Shown: positions 22,805 through 33,169 of the stretch, one piece after another | Layout of the letters: every line of letters starts with the position of its first letter | How positions within the stretch are numbered: the first letter of the stretch is position 1 | Assembly (NCBI GenBank): GCA_017311185.1 | Contig: JAESUZ010001506.1 | Location: 434,001-498,000, forward strand | From: Proteles cristata cristata | Lineage: Eukaryota > Chordata > Mammalia > Carnivora > Hyaenidae | DNA length: 64,000 nt | Direction: 5' to 3' | Program-made: the position numbers and the translations under genes | Notes under the pieces: generated by a model | What the model was told of the DNA's origin: nothing | Databases searched by the model: none | Seen by the model: the letters and a program-made list of their open reading frames with translations, nothing else

Positions 22805-23850
22805 TAAGACAATATTTTTTAGGGACAACAATTTCACTCAAATAATGGGCCAAAGATACAAATGGGTAATTCTTAGAGGACAGAAATGACCAGGGAACGA
22901 ATGGAAATAAACTAAATCTCAGAGAAAAATTTTAAAACTGAAACAATTTTCCACTCATCAGACTGGGGAAAAAAAAGACTAATAATATCCAAAGCCAGTA
23001 AGATTATGAGTAAATGGATGCTTTCCCATCCTACTAGTGGGTATATAAGGTCCTTTCAAACATTGTGGAAACCGATTTGGAAGCCTTTAGTAAAATTTAA
23101 ATAGGGTATACCCTCCGACTCAGAAGCCACACTTCTAGAAGTTGACTCGGCAGAAATAAAAGCACTGGAGCAGAGAGCAATACATGCAGTGTGTTTACTG
23201 CAGGCTTCTTGGTAGTACCAACCCCCACTCCCACCAAAAAAAACACAACTGGAAACAACCTACTGCCCATCAGAATAACTACTGTTTTTCTTTTTCTTTT
23301 CTTTTTTTTTAAGTTTATTTATTTTCAGAGAGACAGTGGAAGGGAGGGGGGAGAGAGAGAGAGAGAGAGAGAATCCCAAGTAGGCTCTGCACTGTTAGCG
23401 CAGAGCCCAGCATAGCCCACGAACTGTGAGATCATGACCTGAGCCAAAACTGAGAGTCAGATGCTTAACCATCTGAGCCACTCAGGCATCCTAACTACGA
23501 CTTTTCTGTGGTGTGAACAACATATAGCGCACTGAATACAGAAGGTATATTTATTTATACTGACCTGTAAGCATGCACTTGATACAGTATTAAATAAACT
23601 GCAGTGACTCCAAAATGCAATTTGCAGGCCACTATTCTATAAAATTTACGTATATATGCATGTATATATGTAAATAGACTATGTGTTATAAGCTCAGAGA
23701 AAAACATGGGAAGGACATACACAAAAGTGTCAACATCTAGGGGGTGTGATGAAATTGCCAAAAGTAAGTGGATGGAGAACCCTGACTTCCTATTTTGCAC
23801 CCCAATGTCATTAAGGGGTAGCAATGCAGTTGATTTTAGCTTGCACATAG
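22805..23850 (+). mobile_element. Old L1 (L1M type) interrupted by a felid SINE
   Basis: Before the SINE: 'caatttcactcaaataatgg', 'ccactcatcagactggggaa', 'atatccaaagccagtaagat' and 'cattgtggaaaccgatttgg' follow old L1 ORF2 3' DNA. After the SINE: 'gacctgtaagcatgcacttg' and 'atgggaaggacatacacaaa' followed by 'agtgtcaacatctagggggt' are the corresponding 3' UTR. Many stops and indels; non-coding. Confidence 0.75.
23290..23491 (-). mobile_element. SINEC_Fc-type SINE, antisense
   Basis: Reverse order: T-rich tail complement, 'aagtttatttattttcagag', a GA zone, 'gaatcccaagtaggctctgc', 'gagatcatgacctgagcc', and 'tgagccactcaggcat'. 'taactac' occurs at 23276-23282 and 23492-23498 with further partial match, a probable target duplication. 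It sits in old L1. Confidence 0.9.
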
Positions 23851-23854
23851 TTTA

Positions 23855-24360
23855 TTCTAGAACAGTTGGGAAACACGAACAAGAACTTTTTTTTTTTTCA
23901 TTTTTGTTTGTTGTTTCTTCACTTACTTAGGGTTGCATTATATCATGTATGACCTCACGGTTCCACCTTTGTGGGACCCAGCACTGTGAGTGGGAGGTGG
24001 AGTCTCTGGTGCAGAAAGCCTAGTAGAGTTCGCAGACATCAAGGCTGGAATGGCCCCCCAAAGCTGGTTCAAATTAACCAAAATCGAGTTTGCACCCTTT
24101 GTTTTCCAGGCGCAGACACAAAGACCCAGTGCGCAGGCAGGGCCTGGAAGATGTTGTTACTCACACAGGCCAGGAGCTATTTACAAAGAGAATGAACACT
24201 CAAAACATAAGCATGTGTGTGGTTCTGTTTGAAAAAAACAACTGACCAAGGCCCAAACCAAACATCCACAACAGTAAATAAGCACAAGTCTTGAAAGGGT
24301 CCTAGGGGTCTCGGCAGCCAAGTTCACTGCCCACCACTGACTTGCTTCTCTTTCCCAGAC
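23855..24360. other. No gene or repeat recognised
   Basis: Contains a T-rich tract at 23887-23899 and two overlapping frames (74 and 80 codons) near 23971-24232 with no recognised domain. Confidence 0.45.
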
Positions 24361-24369
24361 CCTCTGTCA

Positions 24370-24540
24370 ACCATCTTATCTCCATTATTCTCATCCTTAC
24401 AACACCCTGTGAGGCAAGTTTGATTTGTTCCACTTTACCAACAAGGAAACTGAGGTTCAAAAAACTCACACACTATGCAAGTGGCTGAAGCATATTTTAA
24501 ATCCAATCATGTCTGTCTAATGCTCTGACACATAGCTCCT
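24370..24540 (-). mobile_element. MIR SINE, antisense
   Basis: 'cattattctcatccttacaa', 'caccctgtgaggcaagtttg' and 'aacaaggaaactgaggttca' are reverse-MIR blocks. Confidence 0.85.
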
Positions 24541-24549
24541 AAAGAAAAA

Positions 24550-26935
24550 ATAACTTCCCTCTCTTAAAGGGCTTTTTGTAAGAAACATTTGTGGAAAAGA
24601 GCAGTGCCCCCAAAGATGCCAGCCAAAAGCAGGATCTGTGATGGACATCTTTTCAATCATGCCAGGCTGTATGCCAAAGGATAGCTTGTGAGAGTTTCCT
24701 GGGCTGTTCCAATGTGTGGGCAGGGTGCGAAGCTGGGATTCTAAGTGACCTAGCAGAGAGGGAAGGACGGCCAGGCCAGATGCAGCCTTCCTGGAGCAAA
24801 GAGAGCAAAAGCTGCTCTTGCTGACTCAGTAGCTCAGGCCACTGTGGGCGCGTGTCCCCAAACCCAGGCACAAGCTTTGCCCATTCCATTTTTCTCATCT
24901 GTTGAAAAGTACGTGATCAGTAAGCTTTTGTTTTGAAAATAAACACTCTCTTAGATTCCATACTCTGTAGGCCAATCCCTTTAGCCTTTATTGATGGTTC
25001 CGTCTCTTCCATCTGCCCTCTCCTTCTGAAGAGCTATTTTTCTTTTATTCTTTTGGGATTTGGCTGACAATTGATTACTCCGTGGTGGTGGAGTCCTGGG
25101 GAAAGGTAGAGAAAGATCTTATTTTTGTGTGTGTGGTGGGGGGAGGATAGAAAGAGTGGGTGAGAAGGAGGCTCTGTTTCTTTATTTAGAACCCATTTTT
25201 ACCTCATTGCCTTTGTGGGACCTCAGCTTGTTGTCTGTAATGACAAAGTATACATATATATTTTTAACAGCAAGAGTGAAAAATGGCTCATCACCTTGGA
25301 TCAGATTACTGAAGATATAGGAGCTAATTTTCTGTAAGCCAAACCAATAGATGTTGACATGGATGTAGCTAAATCTGAGGAATTCTGGAAAGCCCCCACC
25401 CAGCTCTGCTGGAGGTATTTCGTTTCACCTGCCTATCAGTAGTAGCTGACATTCTACTATTAAAGAGTCATTCCTTGGGCTGATATTGTGCTTGTTAAAA
25501 TGCACAGCAGAATAACAGCCCCTCACATTTGCACAGGGTGATGGGGTGATTGACGATCTTTCATATCTTCATCCATTAACCTAGTCAAATAAATTCTACA
25601 AGCCCTGACTGTAGGCCAGGTGCTAGATAAATGGCATGTTGATGTTGCGATGGCAGGCAAGAGTGACACGACATCCCATGCTATAAGAGGGCACAATAAC
25701 AGGTAACTCAACTAGACCTGGGACTACATACCATGCCTTTGACTCCTGACTCTGTGTTCCTTCCATGTGACTACCTGTCAAACTAATGCCCGGGTGGCAG
25801 GAGACATTACACCTTTGCAATCTTCCTCACCTTGGTGCAAATCAGTCCATTGGTTCATTTCTATGTGATAATCATCTGTGGGGAGGGGCTGGGCATGGGG
25901 AGAGGGAAAGGGAGGACCCCACTAGGGGGAGTGGGAGCACCGAGGGCCACCCTTGGGATTCCAGGGTGTTTAAGGTTCAAAGAAGATCCTATGGGCAGCA
26001 ACCAGGGTTTCTGGGTTTCCAGGGTGAGAACAGTGTGGTAAGATCCAGAAACACACATCTCCTTCCCTCCACGGGGCTCCTTGGCAAGTTTTTAATCCTC
26101 ACCGGTTGACTTATTTTCCCTTATCAGACAGTGGTTCTTTTTAAACTCTGTCCCCAGAAATTCATGCCTGAAAACATCTCTCGTTCTCTTCAGAGGCCTT
26201 ACCTTCTTTAAGAGAAAGTCAAGATCATGCAACAGATATCTCACAGGTTATACATCTAATGCTATAACCTGGCTGCTCACGAGGGATGCGGCAGGTGGTT
26301 TTATGGGCCAATAAACTCCTGCTCCTACGTCTCCCATTTCCTGCAGGACCAAATGCCCGAATCCTCCTGTTTTGTATGAAGATACTCAGCTTCCTCTGGC
26401 TCCCTCCTCTTGGGTCTACAAATAGGCCTGATTTTCTCCTACCTAAAAAAAAAAAAAGTCTTTCCACTGTGCAACCTCCCCTGTGTTTCTTCAATTTCTA
26501 TGGTCTCTATCTCCTCATTTCTAAGATATTCCTTTACTTATCTTCTTTCACCACCCCAGTCATTTTGTGTCCAATGCCAACTTCCAGTACCAAAAGAGAT
26601 GGTCTTGCCCAGCCTTCCTTCTCCTCACCATTTCTCTGATATTAAAAAATACAGACCTTTCTGCTCGACCTGGAACTGTCCCCACTCTCTGCTCCTGTGA
26701 CACTGCACTCAGATTCTGTCCCAATCTCACTATAGGCCCTTCTTTTTCTCTTGCACCACCTTCTCAGAGTTCCACACTCATGCATCCAAATGCCCATAGA
26801 AAGAGAAGTTGGCAAAGAGATGACAGAGAAATGTTCAAGGAGACCAAAAAAGAACTCCAAAATGCCCAATGTCACAGAAGCCAAGGAACACGCTTAGTAA
26901 GGAGACGGAAACCAAAATGATCAAATGAGTCAGAG
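24550..26935. other. No gene recognised; G4-prone tract
   Basis: About 2.4 kb without a recognised repeat. Frames of up to 117 codons (26286-26639 and 26567-26920) have no domain I recognise. A strong G-quadruplex motif is listed separately at 25880-25912. An A13 tract lies at about 26445. Confidence 0.4.
25880..25912 (+). other. G-quadruplex cluster, six G-runs
   Basis: G-runs of 4, 4, 3, 4, 3 and 3 with loops of 1-3 bases lie within 33 bp. Several alternative quadruplexes could form on the plus strand. Confidence 0.8.
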
Positions 26936-26940
26936 TAACA

Positions 26941-26996
26941 TTTCTTCCTTCCTTCCTTTTTCCCTCCCTCCCTCCCTCCCTCCCTTCTTTCCTTTT
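26941..26996. repeat. Polypyrimidine (CTTC)n/(CCCT)n tract
   Basis: 56 bp of almost pure C and T. The repeat units shift from CTTC to CCCT and back, making the tract roughly mirror-symmetric. Confidence 0.9.
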
Positions 26997-27228
26997 TAAA
27001 GACAAATCCAGGTCTGAAAACAGAACTACATGAGTGAACTAGGCTTTTGCGGCTTGCTGTCTAATATAGAATTTTATTAAGAAAAGACCTCCTGGTGACA
27101 GAAAGTGCCCATGTAGAAGCAAGGGGACTGTGGGTCAGGTAGTACTAGATTATTCTGCCTTTTCTCAGATTCTTTCATTATGTGATATCTTCTCTTAGGC
27201 TTTTTCAGGGGACTTATAACATTCAGTT

Positions 27229-27312
27229 ATCACCACCACCACCACCACTACCATCATCATCACCACCATCATCAACATACTTACCACAACCACCACCACC
27301 ACCATCACCATA
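27229..27312. repeat. Compound (CAC)n/(CAT)n trinucleotide repeat
   Basis: About 84 bp of CAC and CAT triplets with small interruptions. It lies just upstream of a MIR. Confidence 0.9.
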
Positions 27313-27344
27313 TTTATTACTATTCTCCCCACCACAATTAGAAT

Positions 27345-27590
27345 CATCATTATCAAATGTCACTTAATGGCCTTTTACTATATACACCAAGTTTTGTGCT
27401 AAGGACTTCATATATATTCTCTTATTTAAGGATCATATCAACTGTGAAAAGTCAATTATTGATATTTCATTTTTACAGATGAGAAATTCAAAGCTCAGAA
27501 AGGTTCAGTAATTCATCCATGATTACACAGTTAGTATGTCCTAGGAATTTAAATGCTAATCTGCCTGACTCATGCCAGGCTGCCTCTCTT
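27345..27590 (-). mobile_element. MIR SINE, antisense
   Basis: 'tttgtgctaaggacttcata', 'tcatttttacagatgagaaa', 'tcagaaaggttcagtaattc' and 'catgattacacagttagtat' follow reverse MIR. Confidence 0.85.
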
Positions 27591-27599
27591 GAAATGTGT

Positions 27600-28745
27600 A
27601 AGAAGACAAACCTGCCAAAGCCATATTCAACAAGCTAATGCAGAAGAGGGAGTTCTTTTAAAAAATAAGCAAGAAACTTTGCCATAAGTTGCAACCATGT
27701 TGATTCCAGGAAAGTTAACATTCTCAAGCCCTGGTCATATTAAGACAAGACTGTCTTTCAGCATGCACATTTTCCAGCTTGTTAAATGGAGATGACTCTA
27801 CATTTGTTCCTAGAGTTTGGCATCTTCTACAAAAAAAAAAAAAAATGTTAAAAATCTAATGCAATGATCAGAAGATAAAAGCTCTCTCCTTTCTTATTTG
27901 CTTAGAAGGACCGGCAGTTTAAAATGTTTTCTCTACTAATATACACAAGAGAGTTTATTAATCCAAAATCAAGATATCTGTTTAAATGTAGAGCAAAGGC
28001 TTGAGGTCAAAAAGACATAGATATAATTTGCTTATCTTTAACAGGATACATTGAAACTAAATAGTGGTTTAATAGCATCTTTCCAACACTATGTCTCCTA
28101 ATGGACTTTGTAGGATTATTTTACATTGAAATTTTTCCTGTCCAATCCCAAAGTTCTTCAAAGAATCTATTCCCATCCCTTACCCTTTTCGGAAATGGCA
28201 GGAGAGGGAGAGGGGGAGGTGAAAAAGCCCTCTTGCAAATCCTTTTCCAAAAATCTTTGGCTGAACAAAGACTTTCCCATTTAAGAGCAGGTGACAGTAA
28301 GATCTCTCCCATAGGCAGCACATTAAGACTCTCTGCAGAAGTAAACAAATCCGTTATGATGAAAGCCGGACATTCCTCAGGACTGGGATCTAATGAAAAT
28401 GTCAGTGTTTTATGCAGTTTAAAAACTGACAATTCAACAGTTTTACAGGAGCTATTTAACGTTTATCATCACTTACAAGAGCTCAAATGCAGACAAGAAG
28501 AAGGGCAACAGAAGAAACCAAGTGACTCCTTGCTTAGAAGCTGCTATGTTACTCATAACCCATGAGAGTTTTACAGTTTGTCAAGTACCAGAATCTTCAG
28601 GCAATAGGGCACAGGTCTTGGCAAAGGTAAGCTGGAAATCCACACTCCAAGATATAATCATCACAGTGACCATGCTCTGCACTTTCATTTACACCCTTCC
28701 CCATTAAAGACCCAGCCACTGGGGAGTCGGGATACCAGAGAAAGC
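27600..28745. other. No repeat recognised; 154-codon open frame
   Basis: An A15 tract is present at about 27831. The plus-strand frame 28101-28565 (154 codons) is the longest outside recognised repeats, but I see no domain, signal peptide, splice-like bounds or promoter, and a 103-codon frame opposes it. I do not call it a gene. Confidence 0.4.
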
Positions 28746-29084
28746 TGTTAGCCCAATACAATGCAATGCATTAAGAGTCTCTGAATGTTTGCCAAATTCT
28801 GCTTTAGATGCTATCCAAACCACTAAGAGAAGAGAAATAGAATATGTAACTTCAAAACCAGTAGAGGGGAAAGTAAAAAGAAATAAAAAAGCACAGTCAT
28901 TTCAAATTGGGCAGTAAAGGAGAAAGAAGGAAGCAGAGAGGGGAAAAAAAAACCCATCTATGATAGCAGAACAAGAAACAAAAGAAGACAAATTTAAGTC
29001 CAGGTAGATTAGTCGCAATAAATATACATAGCTTAAATTTATCCATCAAAAGGCAGAGATGTTAGATTTAAAAGTAAAAACCAG

Positions 29085-29311
29085 GGGCGCCTGGGTGGCT
29101 TAGTCGGTTAAGCGTCCGACTTTCGCTTAGGTCATGATCTCGCGGTTCGTGGGTTCGAGCCCTGCGTCGGGCTCTGTGCTGACTGCCAGCTCGGAGCCTG
29201 GAGCCTGTTTCAGTCTGTGACTCCCTCTCTCTCTGACCCTCCCCTGCTCACGCTGTCTCTCTCTCTCTCTCCTAAAAAATAAATAAGACATTAAAAAAAA
29301 TTAAAAAAAAA
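29085..29311 (+). mobile_element. SINEC_Fc, best preserved copy
   Basis: Full-length: 'gggcgcctgggtggcttagt' head with the tRNA-derived A box (tggcttagtcgg) and an intact B box ggttcgagccc at 29152-29162. A CT zone and an A tail split by TT follow. A perfect 15-bp target duplication, aaaagtaaaaaccag, occurs at 29070-29084 and 29312-29326. The intact Pol III boxes and clean duplication point to the most recent SINE here. Confidence 0.97.
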
Positions 29312-29550
29312 AAAAGTAAAAACCAGATTTATGTTGCTTATACAATGGACCAGTGACACACAAAGGCTGAAAATAAAAGGATAGCAAAAGCATACACTCA
29401 CATAAATTAAACAAAATGACATTGCTATAGCAATATTATCAGACAAAATAAAATTTAAAGATGAAAGCATTAATAGTTATAAAGGGGGATATTAACGATA
29501 ACAAGAACAACCCATCAGGAAGCTATAATATTAGATAAAGAAATTTAATT

Positions 29551-29764
29551 AAAATTTTTAAAGCGTTTATTTATTAGTGAGAGAGAGAGAGAGAGAGAGA
29601 GAGATTGTGAGTAGGGGAGGAGCAGAGAGAAAGGGAGATGGAGAATCTGAAGTAGGCTCTAGACTCTGAACTGTCAGCAAAGAACCTGAAACAGGGTTCA
29701 AAACATGAGCTGTGAGATCATGATCTGAGCCAAAGTCAGATGCTTAACCGACTTCAGGTGCCCT
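29551..29764 (-). mobile_element. SINEC_Fc-type SINE, antisense (first of a pair)
   Basis: Reverse order: 'aagcgtttatttattagtga', a GA run, 'gaatctgaagtaggctctag', 'gagatcatgatctgagcc' and 'gacttcaggtgccc' as a damaged head. It is flanked by gaaatttaatt at 29540-29550 and 29765-29775. It shares its target with the next SINE. Confidence 0.9.
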
Positions 29765-29775
29765 GAAATTTAATT

Positions 29776-29978
29776 TTTTTAATGTTTATTTATCTTTGAG
29801 AGAGAGAGAGAGTGAGTGGGTAGGAGAGGGCCAGAGAGAGAGAGGGAGACACAGAATCTGAAGCAGTCTCCAGGCTCTGGGCTGTCTGAGTCTGATGCGG
29901 GGCTCAGACCCATGAACTGTGAAATCAGGACCTGAGCTTCAGTCGGAATCTTAACCAACTGAGCCACCAAGGCACCCC
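29776..29978 (-). mobile_element. SINEC_Fc-type SINE, antisense (second of a pair)
   Basis: Reverse order: 'aatgtttatttatctttgag', a GA zone, 'agaatctgaagcagtctcca', 'tgaaatcaggacctgagctt' and 'gagccaccaaggcacccc'. Directly after it a third copy of the target, taaagaaatttaa, occurs at 29979-29991; it matches 29536-29548 exactly. Confidence 0.9.
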
Positions 29979-30399
29979 TAAAGAAATTTAACACAGTTAA
30001 GAGCATAGCCTAGAAATAGATTAAAAAAAAAAAAACCCTGACAGAATTACTAAGAGAAATGACCAAATCCATACTCATCATGAGTACCTGAATGCTTCTC
30101 TCTCAGAAACTGAACAGTTACACAGCCAAAACATTAATAGGAATATACAAAATTTCAGTTTCATAATTTATAAGCTTCATCTAAAAAACATATAAAGAAT
30201 ATGTACTCAAAGGGAGAATATACAAAATTCTCTGAAAGTATACATGGAATGTTTACACAAAATTGAGTATGTGCTTGGCCATTAAAAAGTCTAAACAAAT
30301 CTTAAGAAGTGATATCACGTGCTTCACATCTGAATCTCCACTGAAAGAATATGGAAATTTTAGAACATTACACATTAAGGCTACTTCACCCAATTCTTT

Positions 30400-30700
30400 T
30401 CCTACAAAATGTTTCTCACTTTCCAAGGCTTTTCTTGCTGTCTACTCCTCAGTGAAGCCCTCTCTGATGACCTTGGGTAGAGTAGCACCTTCCATCCCCT
30501 GTCACTCTACTGTATCACTCTATTGTATTTTCTTCATGTAATTAACTGGTCTTTGAAATCACCCTATTTGTTTGTTTACTAGTTTACTGTCTCTTCTCTT
30601 CCCATGCCATCCCCCAACTAAAATGGAATGCATTTGCAATCTCTTGCTTCTGGAATGGAGCCTGATCCATAGTAGGCACTCAGACACAGACTGGGGTCAG
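30400..30700 (+). mobile_element. L2 fragment
   Basis: 'cctcagtgaagccctctctg', 'actaaaatggaatgcatttg' and 'cctgatccatagtaggcact' fit the L2 3' region. It is diverged. Confidence 0.6.
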
Positions 30701-30704
30701 TGGC

Positions 30705-31230
30705 CTGGCAGCCTGCAGTACTCAGCCTCTTGTACAGTACAGATCTCACCCCTAGAACAGATTGCATTACATTAGGATTATGTGTATGATTGTCTCAGCA
30801 AGAGACAGTGAGCTTGTCATCATATCTGTGTACGTAATAGGTGCCAAATAAATGGTCTCTGGATAAACTATGACCTCCCTTGTGTGCCAGAAGAAGTTTG
30901 AACCCTTGAGAAACCAAGTGACCTGCTTCAAGCCACATGTTGTTAATGAAAGTGCCTGATTGTTGACTGTGAGCATCTCTCTGATCCCCTCCAAGTGACC
31001 TCTGTATCACAGCCCATCGTGTGCAGAGGCTGTGAATGGGAACAGAGGAGATAACTTGAAAATATCTTTTTCAACAAACTTTCTGTTTCTGTTATTATAC
31101 AGATACTGTCCTTTGCCAATTAAAATGGACTCAAATCACTTCTTATAATAACTGCATGTCTCTACAAGGACTGAGTTTTCCAGTGTAACAAGGACAGCTA
31201 TTGACTCAAAATTGGTAGTTTGGCTATATT
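30705..31230. other. No gene recognised; possible weak MIR
   Basis: 30890-31000 faintly resembles reverse MIR ('gacctgcttcaagccacatg'). Nothing else could be supported. Confidence 0.35.
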
Positions 31231-31234
31231 ATTA

Positions 31235-31435
31235 GCCCAATGGTTAAAGGAGGAGGAAATACTGTGTGACCCTGGACAAGTCATTTAGTGGGCTGAAGCC
31301 TCAGTTTCCAAATCTATGAAATGGTCATAATATCAGTACTTAAATCATAGGTTGCTATGAAGACTAATTAAATTACTCTAACAGAGCACTGAATATATAG
31401 TATGTGTCCCAGTGTGCTTAATAAATGTTGCTAAG
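31235..31435 (+). mobile_element. MIR SINE, sense
   Basis: 'gtgtgaccctggacaagtca', 'gcctcagtttccaaatctat', 'gaaatggtcataatatcagt' and 'gtgcttaataaatgttgcta' are in MIR order. Confidence 0.85.
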
Positions 31436-31439
31436 CTTT

Positions 31440-31996
31440 CAGACCCTTGCATAGTCAACCTGATTACTTTGCATTAATTGTTTAAAAGGTTTACTCAAGA
31501 AACTGGCTTTTGAAAATCTGCCTTCCGGAGCTCTTCCAGAAATGCCATGTTGTTACAGAATGAGTCTTAAGGTTCCTTTGAATCTGATTAAATTCATTCC
31601 TCGTTATTAGAGCTGAGCTAGAAAACTCCTGGCCGATGCCACATGTATTGGTTGAATGGCCTTTTTACTGAAGATTTCAGGAAGATGAGGTCGCTAGAGG
31701 GGTAGCCAACGTGACAACATTGATTAACAAAGGGGCATATTGTCTGGCACATTCTTCTCTGACCTAACACTCCTCCTGCCTCAGAAGGAACTATTCTAGA
31801 ATGGAAAATTTCCACCATAAACATCTGCTTGCCAGATCTGCCCCAACATTGTAGCCACTGGTAAAAGCCATCAGACATTAAGGATTTTCCTTCAGACTGG
31901 GAGCAACTTGACAAAGGGCACAACTGAACTTCAAGTTTATCATGGAAGACAGGGACAGCATAGATGAGCACTCCTTTTAAAGACAAAAAATGTCAC
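31440..31996. other. No gene recognised; flank of the U6 copy
   Basis: A 122-codon minus-strand frame (31618-31986) has no recognised domain. I find no TATA box at -30 to -25 relative to the U6 copy and no PSE at about -65 to -48. The nearest AT-rich stretch (ttttaaa, ending about 16 bp upstream) is misplaced. Confidence 0.5.
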
Positions 31997-32103
31997 GTGC
32001 TCGTTTCGGCAGCACATATACTAAAACTGGAACAATACAGAGAAGATTAGCACGGCCCCTGCGCGAGGATGACACGCAAGTTCGTGAAGTGTTCCGTATT
32101 TTT
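31997..32103 (+). pseudogene. U6 snRNA retrocopy, full length
   Basis: U6 is the Pol III-transcribed catalytic snRNA of the spliceosome. This copy spans the whole ~107-nt RNA: 5' stem 'gtgctcgtttcggcagcac', 'atatactaaaactggaacaa', the ACAGAGA box at 32037-32043, the AGC triad at 32049-32051, and a terminal T5 at 32099-32103 that would serve as Pol III terminator. I count about eight substitutions against the mammalian U6 I know, mostly transitions. The ACAGAGA box and AGC triad are unchanged. No canonical snRNA promoter lies at the proper spacing, and I see no A tail or clear target duplication. A retrocopy is most likely; a diverged active variant cannot be ruled out from sequence alone. Confidence 0.9.
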
Positions 32104-32460
32104 GATTTCAGTTTGATAACCTGTGTATCTTGGAATCCATGAACAGTAGTCCTCGTATACAAATTTTAGTTATGTCAACATTTAATTGGACTTTATGCCT
32201 GAGCCATATATAAATCATATATATAACATGATTAATTTCCATGTATGAAAAAAATAAAGATAAAAAATGTTGCACAGCCTTCCAGTTAAGTAATTTTATT
32301 TCTCTTGTTTTTTGATTCAGAAAAACACCTGATGACAAAAAGCTACTAGGAATTCAGCAAATTTGTAAGTGAATTATTATTTTAGAAGTCACAATAGTAT
32401 CTATATATGTCAGAAACTGTCACATATATATTTATGAGGCATTCTATGCTGGTCCAGGGT
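32104..32460. other. No gene or repeat recognised
   Basis: AT-rich DNA downstream of the U6 copy, with short ATATA runs near 32210-32230 and 32400-32430. Confidence 0.5.
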
Positions 32461-32464
32461 TGAT

Positions 32465-32467
32465 TGT

Positions 32468-32506
<39 letters not shown>

Positions 32507-32518
32507 TGCGTGCGTATG
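32465..32518. repeat. (TG)n passing into TGCG, perfect purine-pyrimidine alternation
   Basis: 54 bp alternate strictly between pyrimidine and purine: a TG run with one TA step, then a tgcgcgtgcgtgcgtatg end. This is the type of tract most prone to Z-DNA. Confidence 0.95.
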
Positions 32519-32599
32519 GTTGAGGACTTTCAAGGGGCTTTAGTCCACAGGTAGACTGTATTTCACTGGTGTAAAATGTAGAATTTGTTCCTTTTAAAC

Positions 32600-32812
32600 C
32601 AGGGTTTTTAAACATCAGCGCTATTGATACTTGGGGCTAGACAAGTCTTTGTTGTCGAGGCTATTCTAGGCCTGGTAGATCTTTACTAGTTGCCAATAGC
32701 ACCCTCCTCACATACAACCTGAGTTTGTGATCACCAAAATGTCTCTGGACATTGCCAAATGTCTGCTGGGGGTGGGGGTGAGGGCAAAAGTGTCCCTGAC
32801 TGAAAACCACTG
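32600..32812 (-). mobile_element. MER5A (hAT-Charlie DNA transposon), antisense
   Basis: The plus strand runs from 'cagggtttttaaacatcagc' through 'ttgatacttggggctagaca', 'agttgccaatagcaccctcc' and 'aaaatgtctctggacattgc' to 'gactgaaaaccactg', which is MER5A reversed end to end. The flanking 8-mers ttttaaac (32592-32599) and ctttcaac (32813-32820) agree at 6 of 8 positions, as expected for an aged hAT target duplication. Confidence 0.9.
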
Positions 32813-33009
32813 CTTTCAACTTTCTCCACATTCTAGCTTTCTCCACTGAAAGTTGCTCACTGAGGCAAGCTATGCTGTAGAGGAAGAGAATTGAGTATGG
32901 GGTAGGTAATTTTCGTTAGAATACTAACACTTAATAGTTATAAGATTTGGTTAGGTTGATTACCTATCTAATTATTTATTTTGCACCTCAGAGTCAATCT
33001 TGCAAGTGG

Positions 33010-33165
33010 AGTGTTGGAGACCAAAAGAACCCTGGATGGGTAGGAAACTTGAGTTCAACTCTCACCTCCACCAGGAACCAGATATACAACCTTTAGTAAA
33101 TACATCCTTCTCTGAGCCTCAGTTTCCCCATGAGTCTAAAAGCTCAGATGGGGCACTGAAGCAGA
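33010..33165 (+). mobile_element. MIR fragment
   Basis: 'aacttgagttcaactctcac', 'ctctgagcctcagtttcccc' and 'atgagtctaaaagctcagat' fit the MIR 5' half to centre. Confidence 0.7.
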
Positions 33166-33169
33166 GGGC

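Larger units (their letters stand above)
28750..30395 (+). mobile_element. Old L1 (ORF1-ORF2 junction/ORF2 5' type) with three SINE insertions
   Basis: The A-rich host follows the plus strand of an old L1: 'ccatcaaaaggcagagatgt', 'atatcagacaaaataaaatt'-like DNA at about 29440, 'cccatcaggaagctataata', 'accctgacagaattactaag', 'atacatggaatgtttacaca' and 'gtgcttggccattaaaaag'. Three felid SINEs interrupt it (29085, 29551, 29776). It is non-coding. The exact L1 subfamily is not resolved. Confidence 0.75.

Noticed and set aside
29085..29170. tRNA-like A and B boxes
   Set aside because: They belong to the tRNA-derived head of a SINE; there is no cloverleaf of a real tRNA gene.
31809..31826. PSE-like 'caccataaacatc' upstream of the U6 copy
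   Set aside because: It lies about 180 bp upstream, far from the required position near -60, and no TATA box accompanies it.
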